Shown: positions 46,056 to 55,876 of the stretch, piece after piece | How positions within the stretch are numbered: the stretch's first letter is position 1 | Layout of the letters: every line of letters starts with the position of its first letter | DNA from: Luteimonas yindakuii | GTDB taxonomy: Bacteria; Pseudomonadota; Gammaproteobacteria; Xanthomonadales; Xanthomonadaceae | DNA: 64,000 nucleotides | Reading direction: 5' to 3' | Assembly: GCF_004803715.2 (NCBI RefSeq) | Contig: NZ_CP039383.2 | Location: forward strand, 1,550,001-1,614,000 | The notes under the pieces: model-generated | The model's database searches: none | What the model saw: the letters and a program-made list of their open reading frames with translations, nothing else | Told to the model about the DNA's origin: nothing | Program-made: the position numbers and the translations under genes

Positions 46056-47261
46056 GTGACCGCCACCTCCGACTCCGCCCCGCCGCCCTCCGTCCTCGCT
46101 GCCGCACTGTCGCGCGTACAGGAAGGCGTGCTGCTCTACCGCACCGATGGCACGCTGGCATATGCCAACGCCGCCGCCCAGGCGCTGTACCGCTCGCACC
46201 CGCTGTATTCCGGCGCGGAACCGGGTCTGTCCGACCTGCTGCCGGCGCACGCGTTGCCGCAGGCCCGCGAGCAGGGGCGCTGGAACGACTACCTGCCGTT
46301 CGGCGAGGGCCGCGTGCTGGTGGCATGGCTGCACGCATTGCCGGACGGCGAGCACATCCTCCTGTTGTTGCAGGACCCGGGCCTGGTGCGCGACAGCGAC
46401 CAGGAACTGCTGCGCCGGCATGCCGAACTCAACGTGCGCCTCACCGCGGCGCAGGAGCAGCTGCTGCAGGCGGAGAAGATGGCCTCGATCGGCCAGCTGG
46501 CCGCCGGCGTGGCGCACGAGATCAACAATCCGATCGGCTACGTGCATTCCAACCTGGGCAGCCTGCAGGAATACCTGAGCAACCTGTTCGCGCTGGTGGA
46601 TGCCTACGACCGCGCACTGGCGTCGCCGGATCCGGCCACCCAGCGCCAGGAGATCGACGCCACCCGCGAGCAGCTCGACATCGACTTCATCAGCCGCGAC
46701 CTGCCGCAACTGTTGACCGAGTGCCGGCAGGGCATCGAGCGCGTGACCCGCATCGTCAAGGACCTCAAGGACTTCTCGCGTTCCGACCGCGACCATTCCT
46801 GGAAGCTCGCCGACCTGCACGCCGGGCTCGATTCCACCCTCAACATCGTCTGGAACGAACTGCGCTACAAGGCCACGCTCGACAAGCAGTACGGCACGCT
46901 GCCGATGATCGAATGCCTGCAGTCGGAGTTGAACCAGGTTTTCATGAACCTGCTGCTCAACGCCGGCCAGGCGATCGAGGAGCGCGGCGTGATCACCCTG
47001 CGCACCGGTGCCGCCGACGGCTCGGTATGGGTGGAGATCGGTGACGACGGAGCCGGCATCCCGGCCGAAGTGCAGCAACGCATCTTCGATCCGTTCTTCA
47101 CCACCAAGCCGGTGGGCAAGGGCACCGGCCTGGGGCTGTCGATTTCCTATGGCATCGTCGCCAAGCACCACGGCCGCATCGAGGTCGACAGCACGCCGGG
47201 GCAGGGCAGTCGCTTCCGCGTGGTACTGCCGACCCGGCAGCCGAAGCTGGTCACCGCCTGA
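46056..47261 (+). CDS. PAS-type soluble histidine kinase
   Basis: 401-aa cytoplasmic kinase. A PAS-like N-terminus (about 10-110, EGVLLYRTDGTLAYANAAA) is followed by a short coiled coil and a HisKA domain with GVAHEINNPIGYVHSNLGSL (His154). The HATPase domain has N-box VFMNLLLNAGQAI, then GDDGAGIP and GKGTGLGLSI. The start is GTG at 46056, 58 bases after flgN, so it may be read from the flgM promoter. No response regulator is on its strand, but a receiver-bearing protein gene is convergent 34 bases away. Confidence 0.92.
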   Translation: MTATSDSAPPPSVLAAALSRVQEGVLLYRTDGTLAYANAAAQALYRSHPLYSGAEPGLSDLLPAHALPQAREQGRWNDYLPFGEGRVLVAWLHALPDGEHILLLLQDPGLVRDSDQELLRRHAELNVRLTAAQEQLLQAEKMASIGQLAAGVAHEINNPIGYVHSNLGSLQEYLSNLFALVDAYDRALASPDPATQRQEIDATREQLDIDFISRDLPQLLTECRQGIERVTRIVKDLKDFSRSDRDHSWKLADLHAGLDSTLNIVWNELRYKATLDKQYGTLPMIECLQSELNQVFMNLLLNAGQAIEERGVITLRTGAADGSVWVEIGDDGAGIPAEVQQRIFDPFFTTKPVGKGTGLGLSISYGIVAKHHGRIEVDSTPGQGSRFRVVLPTRQPKLVTA

Positions 47262-47295
47262 CCACAGCGGTGCGGGCACGCGCTCCCACGCGCCG

Positions 47296-49017
47296 TTACG
47301 TCGACGCCTCGCGGTTGCGCTGGGTGTCGTGGGTGCGGAACGCCTGGCGGATGTGCTCGCGCAGCTCGGCGTCGTCCCAGGGCTTGGTCAGGAAGCGGTA
47401 GATCGCGCCGCGGTTGATGGCGTCGGTCACCGTGGCCAGGTCGGTGTAGCCCGACAGCACCAGGCGGATCGTGTCGGGGTAGAGCATCTTCACCCGGCCG
47501 AGGAACTCGGTGCCGTCCATTTCCGACATGCGCTGGTCCGACAGGATCACCTGCACCTCGTTGGTCGCCAGCAAACCGAAGGCATCGCGCACGTTGCCGG
47601 CAGCAAGGATCCGGTAGCCGTCGCGGCGGAACAGGCGCACCAGCGCACGCAGCACGTTCTCCTCGTCGTCCACCAGCAGCAGCGTGCGGTCGGTGGTGCT
47701 GGCGGCGAACAGTTCCGAACGCAGGTAGCGTCGGCGCAACGCCTGCCCGGCGGCTTCCGCGCTCATCGCCTCGCCGAACAGGTAGCCCTGGAAGATGTCG
47801 CAGTCGGCGCGGCGCAGGAAGCCGAGCTGGGCTTCGGTCTCCACGCCGTTGGCGATCACCTTCATGCCGAGCTGGTGGCCCATCGCGATCATCGCGCGCA
47901 CGATCGCGGTCTCGCGGTTGCCCGCGGGCGCGGCGTTGATGAAGCTGCGGTCGATCTTGAGGATGTCGGCCGGATAGCGCACCAGCGCACCGAGGCTGGC
48001 ATTGCCGGTGCCGAAGTTGTCCAGCGTCAGGCCCAGGCCCTCGTGGCGCAGCGCGGCGATCGCTTGGTAGACCGACTGGGTATTGGTGCTGAGCGCGCTC
48101 TCGTTGATCTCCAGCAGGATCGCCGAGGTCGGCAGGCCCGCCTGCTGCATGCGCGCGAGCAGGCGGTCGACGAAGTCCGGTTCGAGCAGCTGCAGCGTCG
48201 AGACATTGACGCCGACGAAGAAATCGTCGAAGCCCTGTTCCCGCCACAGCTTGCACTGCTCGACCACGCGCTCGAGCATCCAGTCGCCGATCTGCACGAT
48301 CACGCCCAGCCGTTCGGCGATCGGCAGGAAGCGTTCCGGCAGCAGCAGCCCGAGCACCGGTGACTGCCAGCGGATCAGCGCCTCCATGCCGACGATGCGG
48401 CCGTCGCGGGCGCTGATCATCGGCTGGAAGCGCAGCCGCAGTTCGCGGTTCGGCAACGCATCGATGATCTGTCGCGCGATCGTGCTCTCGCTCTGCGCCC
48501 GATCCAGCGCCGGCGCTGCATGCACCTGCACGGGATCGTGCACCACGTGCGAGGCGCGACGCACGGCGGTCTCGGCCAGCTGCAGCAGCTGCGAGGCGTC
48601 ATCGCCATGCTGCGGGCACAGGCTGATGCCGACCTTGGCGCCAAGGAACAGCGTGTACGGCAGTACCGTCAGCGGTTGCTCGATGGCTTCGATCAGCCGC
48701 TGGGCGAGTTCCTGCGCGTACACAACCGATGCCTGTGCATCGGGCACCGCGACGACGAATTCATCACTGCCGTGGCGCCAGACCCGGCCCCGGTCATCGA
48801 TCAGGGTCTGCAGCCGCTGGCCGACGGTCTCCAGCGCGATATCGCCGACCTCGATGCCCATGTTCTGGTTGATCGAGGCGAAATGGTCGATGTCCACATG
48901 CAACACCACCAGCGGGGTGCCGCCATGCCGCGCCGCATCCACCAGCGCGGCGAGCTCGGGATGGCCGGCGCCCAGACGAGGCAGCGGGGGTGGCGCATCC
49001 GGATCCGTATTTCGCAT
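47296..49017 (-). CDS. Degenerate GGDEF-EAL protein with C-terminal receiver domain
   Basis: 573 aa. GGDEF domain (about 30-165) with a GSDEF signature at 83-87 instead of GGDEF, probably inactive as a cyclase. EAL domain (about 180-430) keeps E212-A-L, N271 of NVS, E303, K354 and Q410. However, two usually acidic sites differ: DDFG reads D333-N334-F-G, and AEGVET reads A-N390-G-V-E-T. Catalysis is therefore doubtful. The C-terminal receiver (about 445-560) has D450/D451, phosphoacceptor D494 in ILSDQRMSEMDG and K545 in FLTKPW. It starts 9 bases after the NarX-type kinase gene. Confidence 0.92.
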   Translation of the reverse strand: MRNTDPDAPPPLPRLGAGHPELAALVDAARHGGTPLVVLHVDIDHFASINQNMGIEVGDIALETVGQRLQTLIDDRGRVWRHGSDEFVVAVPDAQASVVYAQELAQRLIEAIEQPLTVLPYTLFLGAKVGISLCPQHGDDASQLLQLAETAVRRASHVVHDPVQVHAAPALDRAQSESTIARQIIDALPNRELRLRFQPMISARDGRIVGMEALIRWQSPVLGLLLPERFLPIAERLGVIVQIGDWMLERVVEQCKLWREQGFDDFFVGVNVSTLQLLEPDFVDRLLARMQQAGLPTSAILLEINESALSTNTQSVYQAIAALRHEGLGLTLDNFGTGNASLGALVRYPADILKIDRSFINAAPAGNRETAIVRAMIAMGHQLGMKVIANGVETEAQLGFLRRADCDIFQGYLFGEAMSAEAAGQALRRRYLRSELFAASTTDRTLLLVDDEENVLRALVRLFRRDGYRILAAGNVRDAFGLLATNEVQVILSDQRMSEMDGTEFLGRVKMLYPDTIRLVLSGYTDLATVTDAINRGAIYRFLTKPWDDAELREHIRQAFRTHDTQRNREAST

Positions 49018-49026
49018 CCCGGCATT

Positions 49027-51105
49027 CTAGCCAGCCCGCTGGCCGGCGTGCTTTGCGTTTGCTGCCGGATCGTACGGAAGCACCGCTTCCACCGTTGTGC
49101 CATGGCCGCGCAGCGACCGGATATCGAACACGCCGCCGACACCGTGCGCGCGTTCGCGCATGATCGCCAGGCCGAGGCCGCCGTCCGCGGGGGTGTCGAA
49201 GCCACGGCCGTCGTCGACGACGCGCAGGTGCAGGCGGTCCCCGCTGTCCTCCAGGCGCAGCGAGACGCGCGCCGGTGCCGCATGCCGCAGGGCGTTGGTC
49301 ATCGCTTCCTGTGCGATGCGGAAGCACGCCTGCTCGACCTCGCGTTCCGGACGCCGCGGCAGCGCCGCGATCGAGAGTTCGAGGCCGACGCCGGCATGCG
49401 TGAACAACCGCTCCGCATGCCAGCGCAGAGCCGCTTCCAGGCCCAGCGCGTCGAGCTGCGGCGGACGCAGCAGGATGGAGATGTCGCGCAGCCGCGACAG
49501 CGTCGCGTCGGCGAGTGCAAGCACGTCGTCGAGGTCGTCGTGGCGACGCGCCGGGTCGTCCTCGTCCATGGCCGCGCTCGCCGACATCTTGATCGCGGTG
49601 ATCGACTGGCCGATGTCGTCGTGGAGGTCGCGCGAGATGCGGCGCCGCTCGTCCTCCTGCACGGAGAAGATGCGCGCCGCCATTGCCTGCAGCTGCAGGT
49701 TGCCGGCGGCAAGCTCGTCGCGCATGCGCTCGGCATCGGACAGGTCGCGCATCACCACCACGGTGCAGATGGTGTCCTCGTAGCGCGTCTCGGCCGCGGT
49801 CAGCGCGGCATTGAACAGGCTGCCGTCGCTGCGTCGCATGCGCGGTGCGCGCACGACCGCGGCGTCTGGCACCTGGCCGGAGACGAGCGCGGCGCGCAAC
49901 CACGCACCCAGTAACGGCGCGTCGTCCTCGGCCACCAGCTCCTGCACCGGCAGGCCGGGCATCGATTCCACCGGCCGCCCGAAGGCCTCCGCGCAGGCCG
50001 GGTTGGCGTAGCGCACGCGGTCCCCGGCCAGCAGGACCACGCCATCCGGCAAGGCCCGGATCAGGTCGCGGAACTGGCGCTCGCGTTCGCGCAACTGGCG
50101 CCGCGCCGCCTCGGCCTCGGTGATGTCCTGCAGCGTGCCGCGCAGCAGGTGCGCGGTACCGTCCTCGGTGGCGCGCGCGCCGCGCAACTGCAACCGCCGC
50201 GTGCCGTCCGGCGTATCGACAGGAATCACCACGTCCAGCGGCGGCCCGTGGCCGGAAGCCAGTGCGTCCAGCAGCCCGGACAGCTCCGCGGCCCAGCCCG
50301 GCAGTGCATCCAGCAGCAGGCCACGCACATCGGCATCGTTGCCGGCGGGCACGCGGATGCCGAGGATGCGGCAGGTCTCGTCGGACAGATGGCCGCGACC
50401 GGAGGCGGGGTCGAACTCCCACGACCCCAGGCAGGCCAGTTGCTGCGCCTCGCGCATGCGCCGCGCGCTCTGCGCACGCTCGCGCTCGGCGCCGATCTCG
50501 GCGGTGCGGTCGCGCATGCTGACCAGCCGCGCCTCACGGCCGTCATGGTCCAGGCGTGCGACGTGGAGTTCGACATCGCGGCGGCGTCCGTCGGGCAGGC
50601 GGATCCGCCGAATCGTGGCCGGCCGGCCTTCCTCGCCTGGGTGCGGCAGCACGCCCTGCAGGTCGGCGGCGTCGCCGGGCAGCGCATCCTCGGCCCCCAG
50701 CCCGAAGAACGCGCGCGCCGCCGGATTGACATACAGCAGCCGCCCGCTGCCGGCCTCGTGCAGCCACAGCGGATCGGGATGCCGATCCAGCAGCCCGCGG
50801 TAACGCTGGGCGTAGTCGAGCGTGGCGCGGTGGGCGCGCTCGATGCCGCGCGCCTGGTTGCGCAGCAGCAGCCACAGGCCGGCGGCAGTGGCCAGCACGA
50901 ACAGCAGGCCCTTCGCCGATTGCGCGGCGCGGACCGTGGCCGAGGGCAGCAGCCACTCCACGAGGAGGTCGCTGAACAGGATCCACGCCGCGCTCAGCAG
51001 CAGGTAGAGCAGGGGAATCCACCAGCGGATGCCGGCCAGGCTCTGGCGCAGGTCGGCACCACGCGCACGTGCGGTGTCGCTGTCTCCCTCGCGAACTGCT
51101 GCCAT
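49027..51105 (-). CDS. Membrane PAS sensor histidine kinase, NarX (HisKA_3) class
   Basis: 692 aa. Two membrane helices (about residues 26-55 and 64-84) with a short periplasmic loop. Three PAS/PAC-like segments follow (about 90-200, 210-330 and 335-460). The HisKA_3 motif [20 protein letters not shown] carries His495, and the HATPase has ALRHAAP and [16 protein letters not shown]. Such kinases pair with NarL-type regulators; none adjoins it, but one is encoded at 26952-27584. It is probably cotranscribed with the downstream GGDEF-EAL-receiver gene. Confidence 0.93.
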   Translation of the reverse strand: MAAVREGDSDTARARGADLRQSLAGIRWWIPLLYLLLSAAWILFSDLLVEWLLPSATVRAAQSAKGLLFVLATAAGLWLLLRNQARGIERAHRATLDYAQRYRGLLDRHPDPLWLHEAGSGRLLYVNPAARAFFGLGAEDALPGDAADLQGVLPHPGEEGRPATIRRIRLPDGRRRDVELHVARLDHDGREARLVSMRDRTAEIGAERERAQSARRMREAQQLACLGSWEFDPASGRGHLSDETCRILGIRVPAGNDADVRGLLLDALPGWAAELSGLLDALASGHGPPLDVVIPVDTPDGTRRLQLRGARATEDGTAHLLRGTLQDITEAEAARRQLRERERQFRDLIRALPDGVVLLAGDRVRYANPACAEAFGRPVESMPGLPVQELVAEDDAPLLGAWLRAALVSGQVPDAAVVRAPRMRRSDGSLFNAALTAAETRYEDTICTVVVMRDLSDAERMRDELAAGNLQLQAMAARIFSVQEDERRRISRDLHDDIGQSITAIKMSASAAMDEDDPARRHDDLDDVLALADATLSRLRDISILLRPPQLDALGLEAALRWHAERLFTHAGVGLELSIAALPRRPEREVEQACFRIAQEAMTNALRHAAPARVSLRLEDSGDRLHLRVVDDGRGFDTPADGGLGLAIMRERAHGVGGVFDIRSLRGHGTTVEAVLPYDPAANAKHAGQRAG

Positions 51106-51248
51106 GTGGTCCTTTCCGACGGTTGCCGCGTCCGAGTCTAGCCGCCAGCGAGTGGGCGCCTCAATTTCCGACCCGCCGCGCCGCTACCGGTGGACGAGCC
51201 CCTGCCGACCGCGGCGGGGGTGGCCCGAACACGGAGCACTTCGCCCAG
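51106..51248. other. Divergent gap between the NarX-type kinase and the PAS-GGDEF-EAL gene
   Basis: A 143-base divergent promoter region. No sigma54 or sigma28 element and no clear sigma70 promoter could be picked out. Confidence 0.5.
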
Positions 51249-54011
51249 ATGGACCCTGGCGTCATCTCGAGCCTGCTCAGCCATCCGCTACCGGATGGCC
51301 TGCTGCTGCTGGATCGCGACGGCCGCTGCCTGCTGGCCAACGCGGTGGCGCAGGCGCGCGGACTGGACGCACTGGTGGAGCGCCATGCGCCGTCACTGGC
51401 GGGCCTGCGCGCGCGCCTGTCGCAGGGCGAGGAAGCCGTGGACTGCGAGCTGCCCGGGGCCGATGGTGCCCTGCAGGCCTGCATGCGGGTGGTCACGCGT
51501 GACCGGCAGGGCGTGGTGGCGTACTCGCTGAGCGTGCAGCTGTCGTCGGTGGCCGGGGCATGGCTGGAGGCGGCGGAGTCGGGCGGCCATGGCCTGTGGG
51601 TCTGGGACATCCGCCAGGACCGCCTGCAGCACTCGGTCTCGTGGCTGAAGCTGATGGGCTACGAAGGTGCATCCGCCGGCGTCGACCGTTTCGCCGATGC
51701 GCAGCGCCGGGCGCATCCCGATGATCGCGCGCGCCTGCGGAGTGCCCTCGAGGCCCACCTGGCCGGTCGCAGCCCGGCATATCTGTGCGAGTACCGCTGC
51801 CTGCATCGCGACGGCAGCTGGCGCTGGGTGCGCGATGCCGGCCGCGTGACCGCCTGGGATGCCAGCGGCGCGCCGTTGCGCATGGCCGGCACCGTCACCG
51901 GCATCGGCAGCCAGAAACAGCTTGAACAGCGCCTGCGCGAACAGCGTGGACTGGTGGAGGAAACCCAGCGCCTGGCCGGCATGGCCAGCTGGACCTGGGA
52001 CCCGGCCACCGATGTGGTCTGGTGCACGCGCGAACTGCGCGCGGCGCTCGGCCTCGACGACGGGCTGCGCGTGCGCGCCTGGCTGCGCCGCTGCCGCAGC
52101 GACCGCCGGGCGCTGCGTCAGGCCTGGGACCGGATCCGCCAGGGCGAAGGCACCGTCAGCTTCGAGATCGCCGTGGACGGTGCCGCCGACCGCCTGCACC
52201 TGCAGGTGTGGGCGTCGCCCCGTTGCGACGGCGGCCAGCTGCTGCGGGTGATCGCACAGATCCAGGACGTCACCGCGCAGCGCCGGGCCGACGCCGCCAA
52301 CCGCAGGCGCGGGGAGCTGCTGCGGCGGGTGGCGGAGCTCGGCCGGATCGGCGGCTGCGAGATCGACGCCGCCACCCGCACCCTGTACTGGACCGAGGAA
52401 TGCGCGCGCCTGCACGGGCGCGAGGGCAGCACGATGGCGCTGGACGAACTGCTGCGCCACTACACCACCGAATCGCGCGATGCCCTGCACGAGGCGATGG
52501 CGCGGGTGGCCGATGGTGCCGACGCGATCTCGCTGGACCTGTGCTTCTACCGGCCCGACGGCGTGCAGGTATGGACCCAGGCGGTGGTCGAGTACGACCG
52601 CGACGGGGCCGGCCAGGGACGCCACCTGGTGCTGTTCCGCGATACCTCGCGCGAGCGCGAGGCCAGCGCACGCATCGAGCTGCTGTCGCACTACGACACC
52701 CTGACCAGGCTGCCCAACCGCACGCGGCTGCGCGAGGAGATCGAAGCCGTCCTCGCGGCCACCGATGGCGGGTCCGGCCACGCACTGCTGCTGCTCGACC
52801 TCGACGGCTTCGGCGGCATCAACGAAGCCCATGGCCACGCAGCGGGCGATGCGGTGCTCAGGACGGTGGCGGCGCGCCTGCACATGCTGGTCGACGCCGG
52901 CGACCTCTTCGGGCGCCTGGGCGCCGACGAGTTCGTCGTCCTGCTGCGCCAGGGCGAGGGCCGCGAGGCCATCGCCGCCGCTGCCCAGCGCATCGTGACC
53001 GGCCTGTCCGATCCGGTGCCGGTGGACGGCGAGATCCTGCGGTTCGGCGTCAGCGCCGGCATCGCGATCCGCCCCGCGGACGTCGGGTTCGACGAACTGC
53101 TGCGGGCGGCCGCGGCCGCCCTGCACAACGCCAAGCAGGACGACGGCCGCAACCGCATCCAGTTCCACAGTCCGGAAGCCTGGCGCCGTTCGCGCCGGCG
53201 CCTGGATCTCGAGCAGGCGATGCAGGGCGCGCTCGAGCGCGACGAATTCTCGCTGGTCTACCAGCCGCTGTACGAACTGCGCGGTGGCACCGTGGTCGGC
53301 GTGGAAGCGCTGTTGCGCTGGCACCACCGCGACCTCGGCCACTGCCCGCCAGACGAGTTCATCCCGATTGCCGAGGCGACCGGCGACATCAACCCGATCG
53401 GCGACTGGGTGCTGCGCGAGGCCTGCAGCCAGGCGGCGGCATGGTCGCGCGCCGGCATCGTCGTCGGGCGGATGTCGGTCAACGTGTCGGCGGTGCAGTT
53501 GCGCGATCCCGGCTTCGCCGCGCGCGTGCTGGGTGCCTGCGCGGAGAGCGGATGGCCGCCCACGCAGCTGGAACTCGAACTTACCGAGTCCGCCCTGCTG
53601 CGCGACACACCGGCGTTGTGGCATTGCTTCGACGTCTTCGCCCGTGAGGGCGTGGCGCTGGCGATCGACGACTTCGGCATCGGCTTTTCCAGCCTCAGCT
53701 ACCTCAGCCGGCTCCCGGTCGGGCGGCTGAAGATCGACCGCAGCTTCATTGCGGGGCTCGGCGACGGCCGGCGTTCCGCCGAGGTCACCCGCGCCATCAT
53801 CCAGCTCGGCAAGGCCCTGCGCATGCAGGTGCTGGCCGAGGGCGTGGAAACCGCGGACGACGAGCGCCTGTTGCGCGAATTCGGCTGCGACGAGGTGCAG
53901 GGCTACCTGTATGCCCGTCCATTGCCCGCGCGCGAGGTCTCGCGTTGGCTGCAGCCGCGCGCTGACGACACCGTGGCCGAATCCGGCCGGGTCACCGTGC
54001 TCCGTCGCTGA
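51249..54011 (+). CDS. PAS-GGDEF-EAL protein, probable c-di-GMP phosphodiesterase
   Basis: 920 aa from the ATG at 51249. It has about four PAS-type segments in the first 450 residues, including a PAS/PAC with [20 protein letters not shown]. The GGDEF domain has the degenerate signature GADEF (558-562). The EAL domain is complete: EAL at 686-688, NVS, ELELTES, IDDFG with D807/D808, KIDRSF, AEGVET and QGY. It is predicted to degrade c-di-GMP, with GADEF perhaps binding GTP. No membrane segment is seen. The frame is open 60 codons further upstream, but that stretch is Arg/Pro-rich and overlaps the divergent kinase start. Confidence 0.93.
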   Translation: MDPGVISSLLSHPLPDGLLLLDRDGRCLLANAVAQARGLDALVERHAPSLAGLRARLSQGEEAVDCELPGADGALQACMRVVTRDRQGVVAYSLSVQLSSVAGAWLEAAESGGHGLWVWDIRQDRLQHSVSWLKLMGYEGASAGVDRFADAQRRAHPDDRARLRSALEAHLAGRSPAYLCEYRCLHRDGSWRWVRDAGRVTAWDASGAPLRMAGTVTGIGSQKQLEQRLREQRGLVEETQRLAGMASWTWDPATDVVWCTRELRAALGLDDGLRVRAWLRRCRSDRRALRQAWDRIRQGEGTVSFEIAVDGAADRLHLQVWASPRCDGGQLLRVIAQIQDVTAQRRADAANRRRGELLRRVAELGRIGGCEIDAATRTLYWTEECARLHGREGSTMALDELLRHYTTESRDALHEAMARVADGADAISLDLCFYRPDGVQVWTQAVVEYDRDGAGQGRHLVLFRDTSREREASARIELLSHYDTLTRLPNRTRLREEIEAVLAATDGGSGHALLLLDLDGFGGINEAHGHAAGDAVLRTVAARLHMLVDAGDLFGRLGADEFVVLLRQGEGREAIAAAAQRIVTGLSDPVPVDGEILRFGVSAGIAIRPADVGFDELLRAAAAALHNAKQDDGRNRIQFHSPEAWRRSRRRLDLEQAMQGALERDEFSLVYQPLYELRGGTVVGVEALLRWHHRDLGHCPPDEFIPIAEATGDINPIGDWVLREACSQAAAWSRAGIVVGRMSVNVSAVQLRDPGFAARVLGACAESGWPPTQLELELTESALLRDTPALWHCFDVFAREGVALAIDDFGIGFSSLSYLSRLPVGRLKIDRSFIAGLGDGRRSAEVTRAIIQLGKALRMQVLAEGVETADDERLLREFGCDEVQGYLYARPLPAREVSRWLQPRADDTVAESGRVTVLRR

Positions 54012-54210
54012 GCGGATCGCATCGTCGCGCCGCGAGGCGCATCAACCCGATGCATGCGTGGCCGCAGGGGAGGGCATCGACCCTCCCGGACTGATTGCGT
54101 GCGGAGATCACCGCCTGCGCGTCGGGCGATTGCGGCAGGTGGATCCTGCGCGTGCCTGTGCAGGTGCATGCGGCATGGCGCCGAGGCCACCCTGCATTGA
54201 AGGTCGGGCG

Positions 54211-54471
54211 TCAGGCGCCGACGGCCAGGTCCCACTCGATGAAACTGGCCAGCAGGTCGGGGCTGGCTTCGGGCTGCTGGCGGTTCGCCAACAGCAGCTC
54301 GAGTTCGCCATGCGCCAGCTCCTCGAGGCGACGCAACACGTCGTCACGTCGGCGGCCGGCCGTCGGTACTCCCGGCGCACCGGCACCCTCCGCATCGGGT
54401 GGCAGCGCACACGACAACGCCCCGGCCGTGGCCGGGGCGTTGCTGTCATCGTGGGCGACCGGGCGATCCAA
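54211..54471 (-). CDS. Small hypothetical protein downstream of the chemotaxis transducer
   Basis: Up to 86 aa, no recognised family. The C-terminal 50 residues (RRRDDVLRRLEELAHGELEL ... ASFIEWDLAVGA) have strongly GC-ending codons and a helical, acidic composition, which looks coding. The N-terminal part is doubtful because it overlaps a strong hairpin (54415-54442) that probably ends the transducer transcript. The only far-left start is a TTG at 54471. The start is therefore unresolved and the gene may be shorter. The 199 bases to its left, up to 54011, hold nothing recognisable. Confidence 0.4.
   Translation of the reverse strand: MDRPVAHDDSNAPATAGALSCALPPDAEGAGAPGVPTAGRRRDDVLRRLEELAHGELELLLANRQQPEASPDLLASFIEWDLAVGA
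54415..54442 (-). terminator. Hairpin terminator after the chemotaxis transducer gene
   Basis: CAACGCCCCGGCC / GGCCGGGGCGTTG, a perfect 13-base stem with a 2-base loop, 32 bases past the transducer stop. The trailing T-run on the minus strand is weak. Confidence 0.65.
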
Positions 54472-54473
54472 GC

Positions 54474-55661
54474 TCAGAACAGCTCGACGGTGCCCGCACC
54501 CATGGACTCCTGGGTGACCGGCTTGTGCGGCGGCTTTTCCCAGGTGCCGCGCAGTTCGCGCAGGCGCTGGCCGATGCGCTGTAGGGCACGGATGAGTTCG
54601 TCGTCGAACACGCCGCCGTTGCGACGCAGCAGGTCCTGCAGGTCGATCGCTTCGCGGTTGATCGCGTTCAGCCGCTCCAGATGCGCATGCACGCCACCCA
54701 GCGCCTGGGTGGCGATGTCCTCGAACTGCAGGGCGCGCACCGCGTCCGCCACGCTGCCGTCGATGGCGCGGCCGCAGTCGGAGATCTCGCGCATGCCGTC
54801 GCCGAGCGAACGATTGATCGCAGCCACCTGGTCGAGCATGCCGGCGGCCTCCACGCGCGCTTCCCGCGAGCGGTCCAGATCGCGCGAGGCCATCCCCGAG
54901 ACCGTGTCGCGCACCTTGGCGATCGATTCCTTGGAAGAGTGCGCAAGCTTGCGGATCTGTTCGTTGAAGGCGGTCGAGCGCTCGGAGAGGTTGCGCACCT
55001 CGTCGGCGACCACCGCGAAGCCGCGGCCGGCCTCACCGGCGCGCGCGGCCTCGATGGCGGCGTTGAGCGCCAGCAGGTTGGTCTGGTCTGCGATCGACTT
55101 CACGTCCTCGAGCAGGGCGAAGATGCCGTCGAGGTGGCCGGCCATCTCGTCGATATGGGTGACGGTGGCGCCGCTCTGGCCGCTGACCTGTTCCAGCGCC
55201 TCCACCAGCTGCTCCATGCGCTGGCTGGCGTGCTGGGCGAAGCGGGCGACATCGGCACCGCTGTCCTGGTCACCGGTGCGGTCGAGGATGCGCGCCATCG
55301 CCTGCGCCTGCTGCCGCGACTTGCGGTTCATCGCGTCGAAGCTGCTGCCCAGCCCGCTGACGGCCTGGCGGATGAGGTCGCGTGCGCGCTCCACTTCCAC
55401 CCGCGAGCCTTCGATCTCGGCGCCGACGAACTGGCGCAGCTCGCTCAGCAGCTGCTCCTGCTCCTGCAGCACGCGCGCATGCTCCGGCGGTCGCCGGGTT
55501 TCGCGCATCACCAGCCAGAAACCGAAGCCAAGCCAGCTGGCGGTCACGGTCAACAGGATCGCCCAGCGCACCGCGCCCGGCCATTCCAGCGCGAACGCAA
55601 GTGGCATCAGCAGGGTGAGGAACAGCGGTGCGGCGAGGCGGATCAGCAGACGTGCGTACAT
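54474..55661 (-). CDS. Methyl-accepting chemotaxis-type transducer without periplasmic sensor
   Basis: 395 aa. Two membrane helices lie close together (about residues 5-24 and 32-52), leaving only a few periplasmic residues. A coiled-coil region with the signalling tip [20 protein letters not shown] then [20 protein letters not shown] (about 200-240) follows. No HAMP domain is obvious. The C-terminal part after the tip is unusual ([20 protein letters not shown]). It probably senses a cytoplasmic or membrane signal. The sigma28 promoter at 55693-55719 puts it in the flagellar regulon with a 25-base leader. Confidence 0.92.
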   Translation of the reverse strand: MYARLLIRLAAPLFLTLLMPLAFALEWPGAVRWAILLTVTASWLGFGFWLVMRETRRPPEHARVLQEQEQLLSELRQFVGAEIEGSRVEVERARDLIRQAVSGLGSSFDAMNRKSRQQAQAMARILDRTGDQDSGADVARFAQHASQRMEQLVEALEQVSGQSGATVTHIDEMAGHLDGIFALLEDVKSIADQTNLLALNAAIEAARAGEAGRGFAVVADEVRNLSERSTAFNEQIRKLAHSSKESIAKVRDTVSGMASRDLDRSREARVEAAGMLDQVAAINRSLGDGMREISDCGRAIDGSVADAVRALQFEDIATQALGGVHAHLERLNAINREAIDLQDLLRRNGGVFDDELIRALQRIGQRLRELRGTWEKPPHKPVTQESMGAGTVELF

Positions 55662-55692
55662 GGGGCGCTCTCAGACGGGCTCTACGGACCCG

Positions 55693-55719
55693 GTATCGGC
55701 CCCCGTCGACCGGGCTTTA
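55693..55719 (-). promoter_or_regulatory. sigma28 promoter of the transducer gene
   Basis: Minus-strand TAAAGCCC-N11-GCCGATAC: the TAAAG half of the -35 is exact, seven of eight -10 bases match, and spacing is exact. Predicted start near 55687. Confidence 0.82.
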
Positions 55720-55827
55720 GCGTTTGCCCCCGTTGCCGCGGCATCGCGTGCGCTGGTTGCGGCATTTGCGACGCAGGCCGCAGTTCACCCACATCTGGAA
55801 ACGGGCCGCGTCGGCAGCCCGCTTCAT
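55717..55827 (-). CDS. Possible 36-aa basic Cys-containing small protein
   Basis: A short frame from ATG 55827 to TAA 55717, giving a 36-residue, strongly basic peptide with three Cys (VNC, RKC, TRC; spacing 6 and 7) and a C-terminal RGNGGKR. Codon choice is GC-ending as in real genes here. It lies between the porin terminator and the transducer promoter, whose TAAAG contains its stop codon. There is no clear ribosome-binding site. Function is unknown. Confidence 0.3.
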   Translation of the reverse strand: MKRAADAARFQMWVNCGLRRKCRNQRTRCRGNGGKR

Positions 55828-55835
55828 GCAGAGTC

Positions 55836-55862
55836 GTGCCCGCCTGCGTGAGAGGCGGGCAC
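55836..55862 (-). terminator. Hairpin terminator after the porin gene
   Basis: GTGCCCGCCT / AGGCGGGCAC, a perfect 10-base stem with a 7-base loop, 14 bases past the porin stop codon. No strong T-run follows. Confidence 0.65.
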
Positions 55863-55876
55863 GCCAGTGTGGGCGC

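Noticed and set aside
53903..54235. Minus-strand 110-residue frame after the PAS-GGDEF-EAL gene
   Set aside because: Arg/Pro-rich, mostly antisense to the 3' end of that gene, no start signal.
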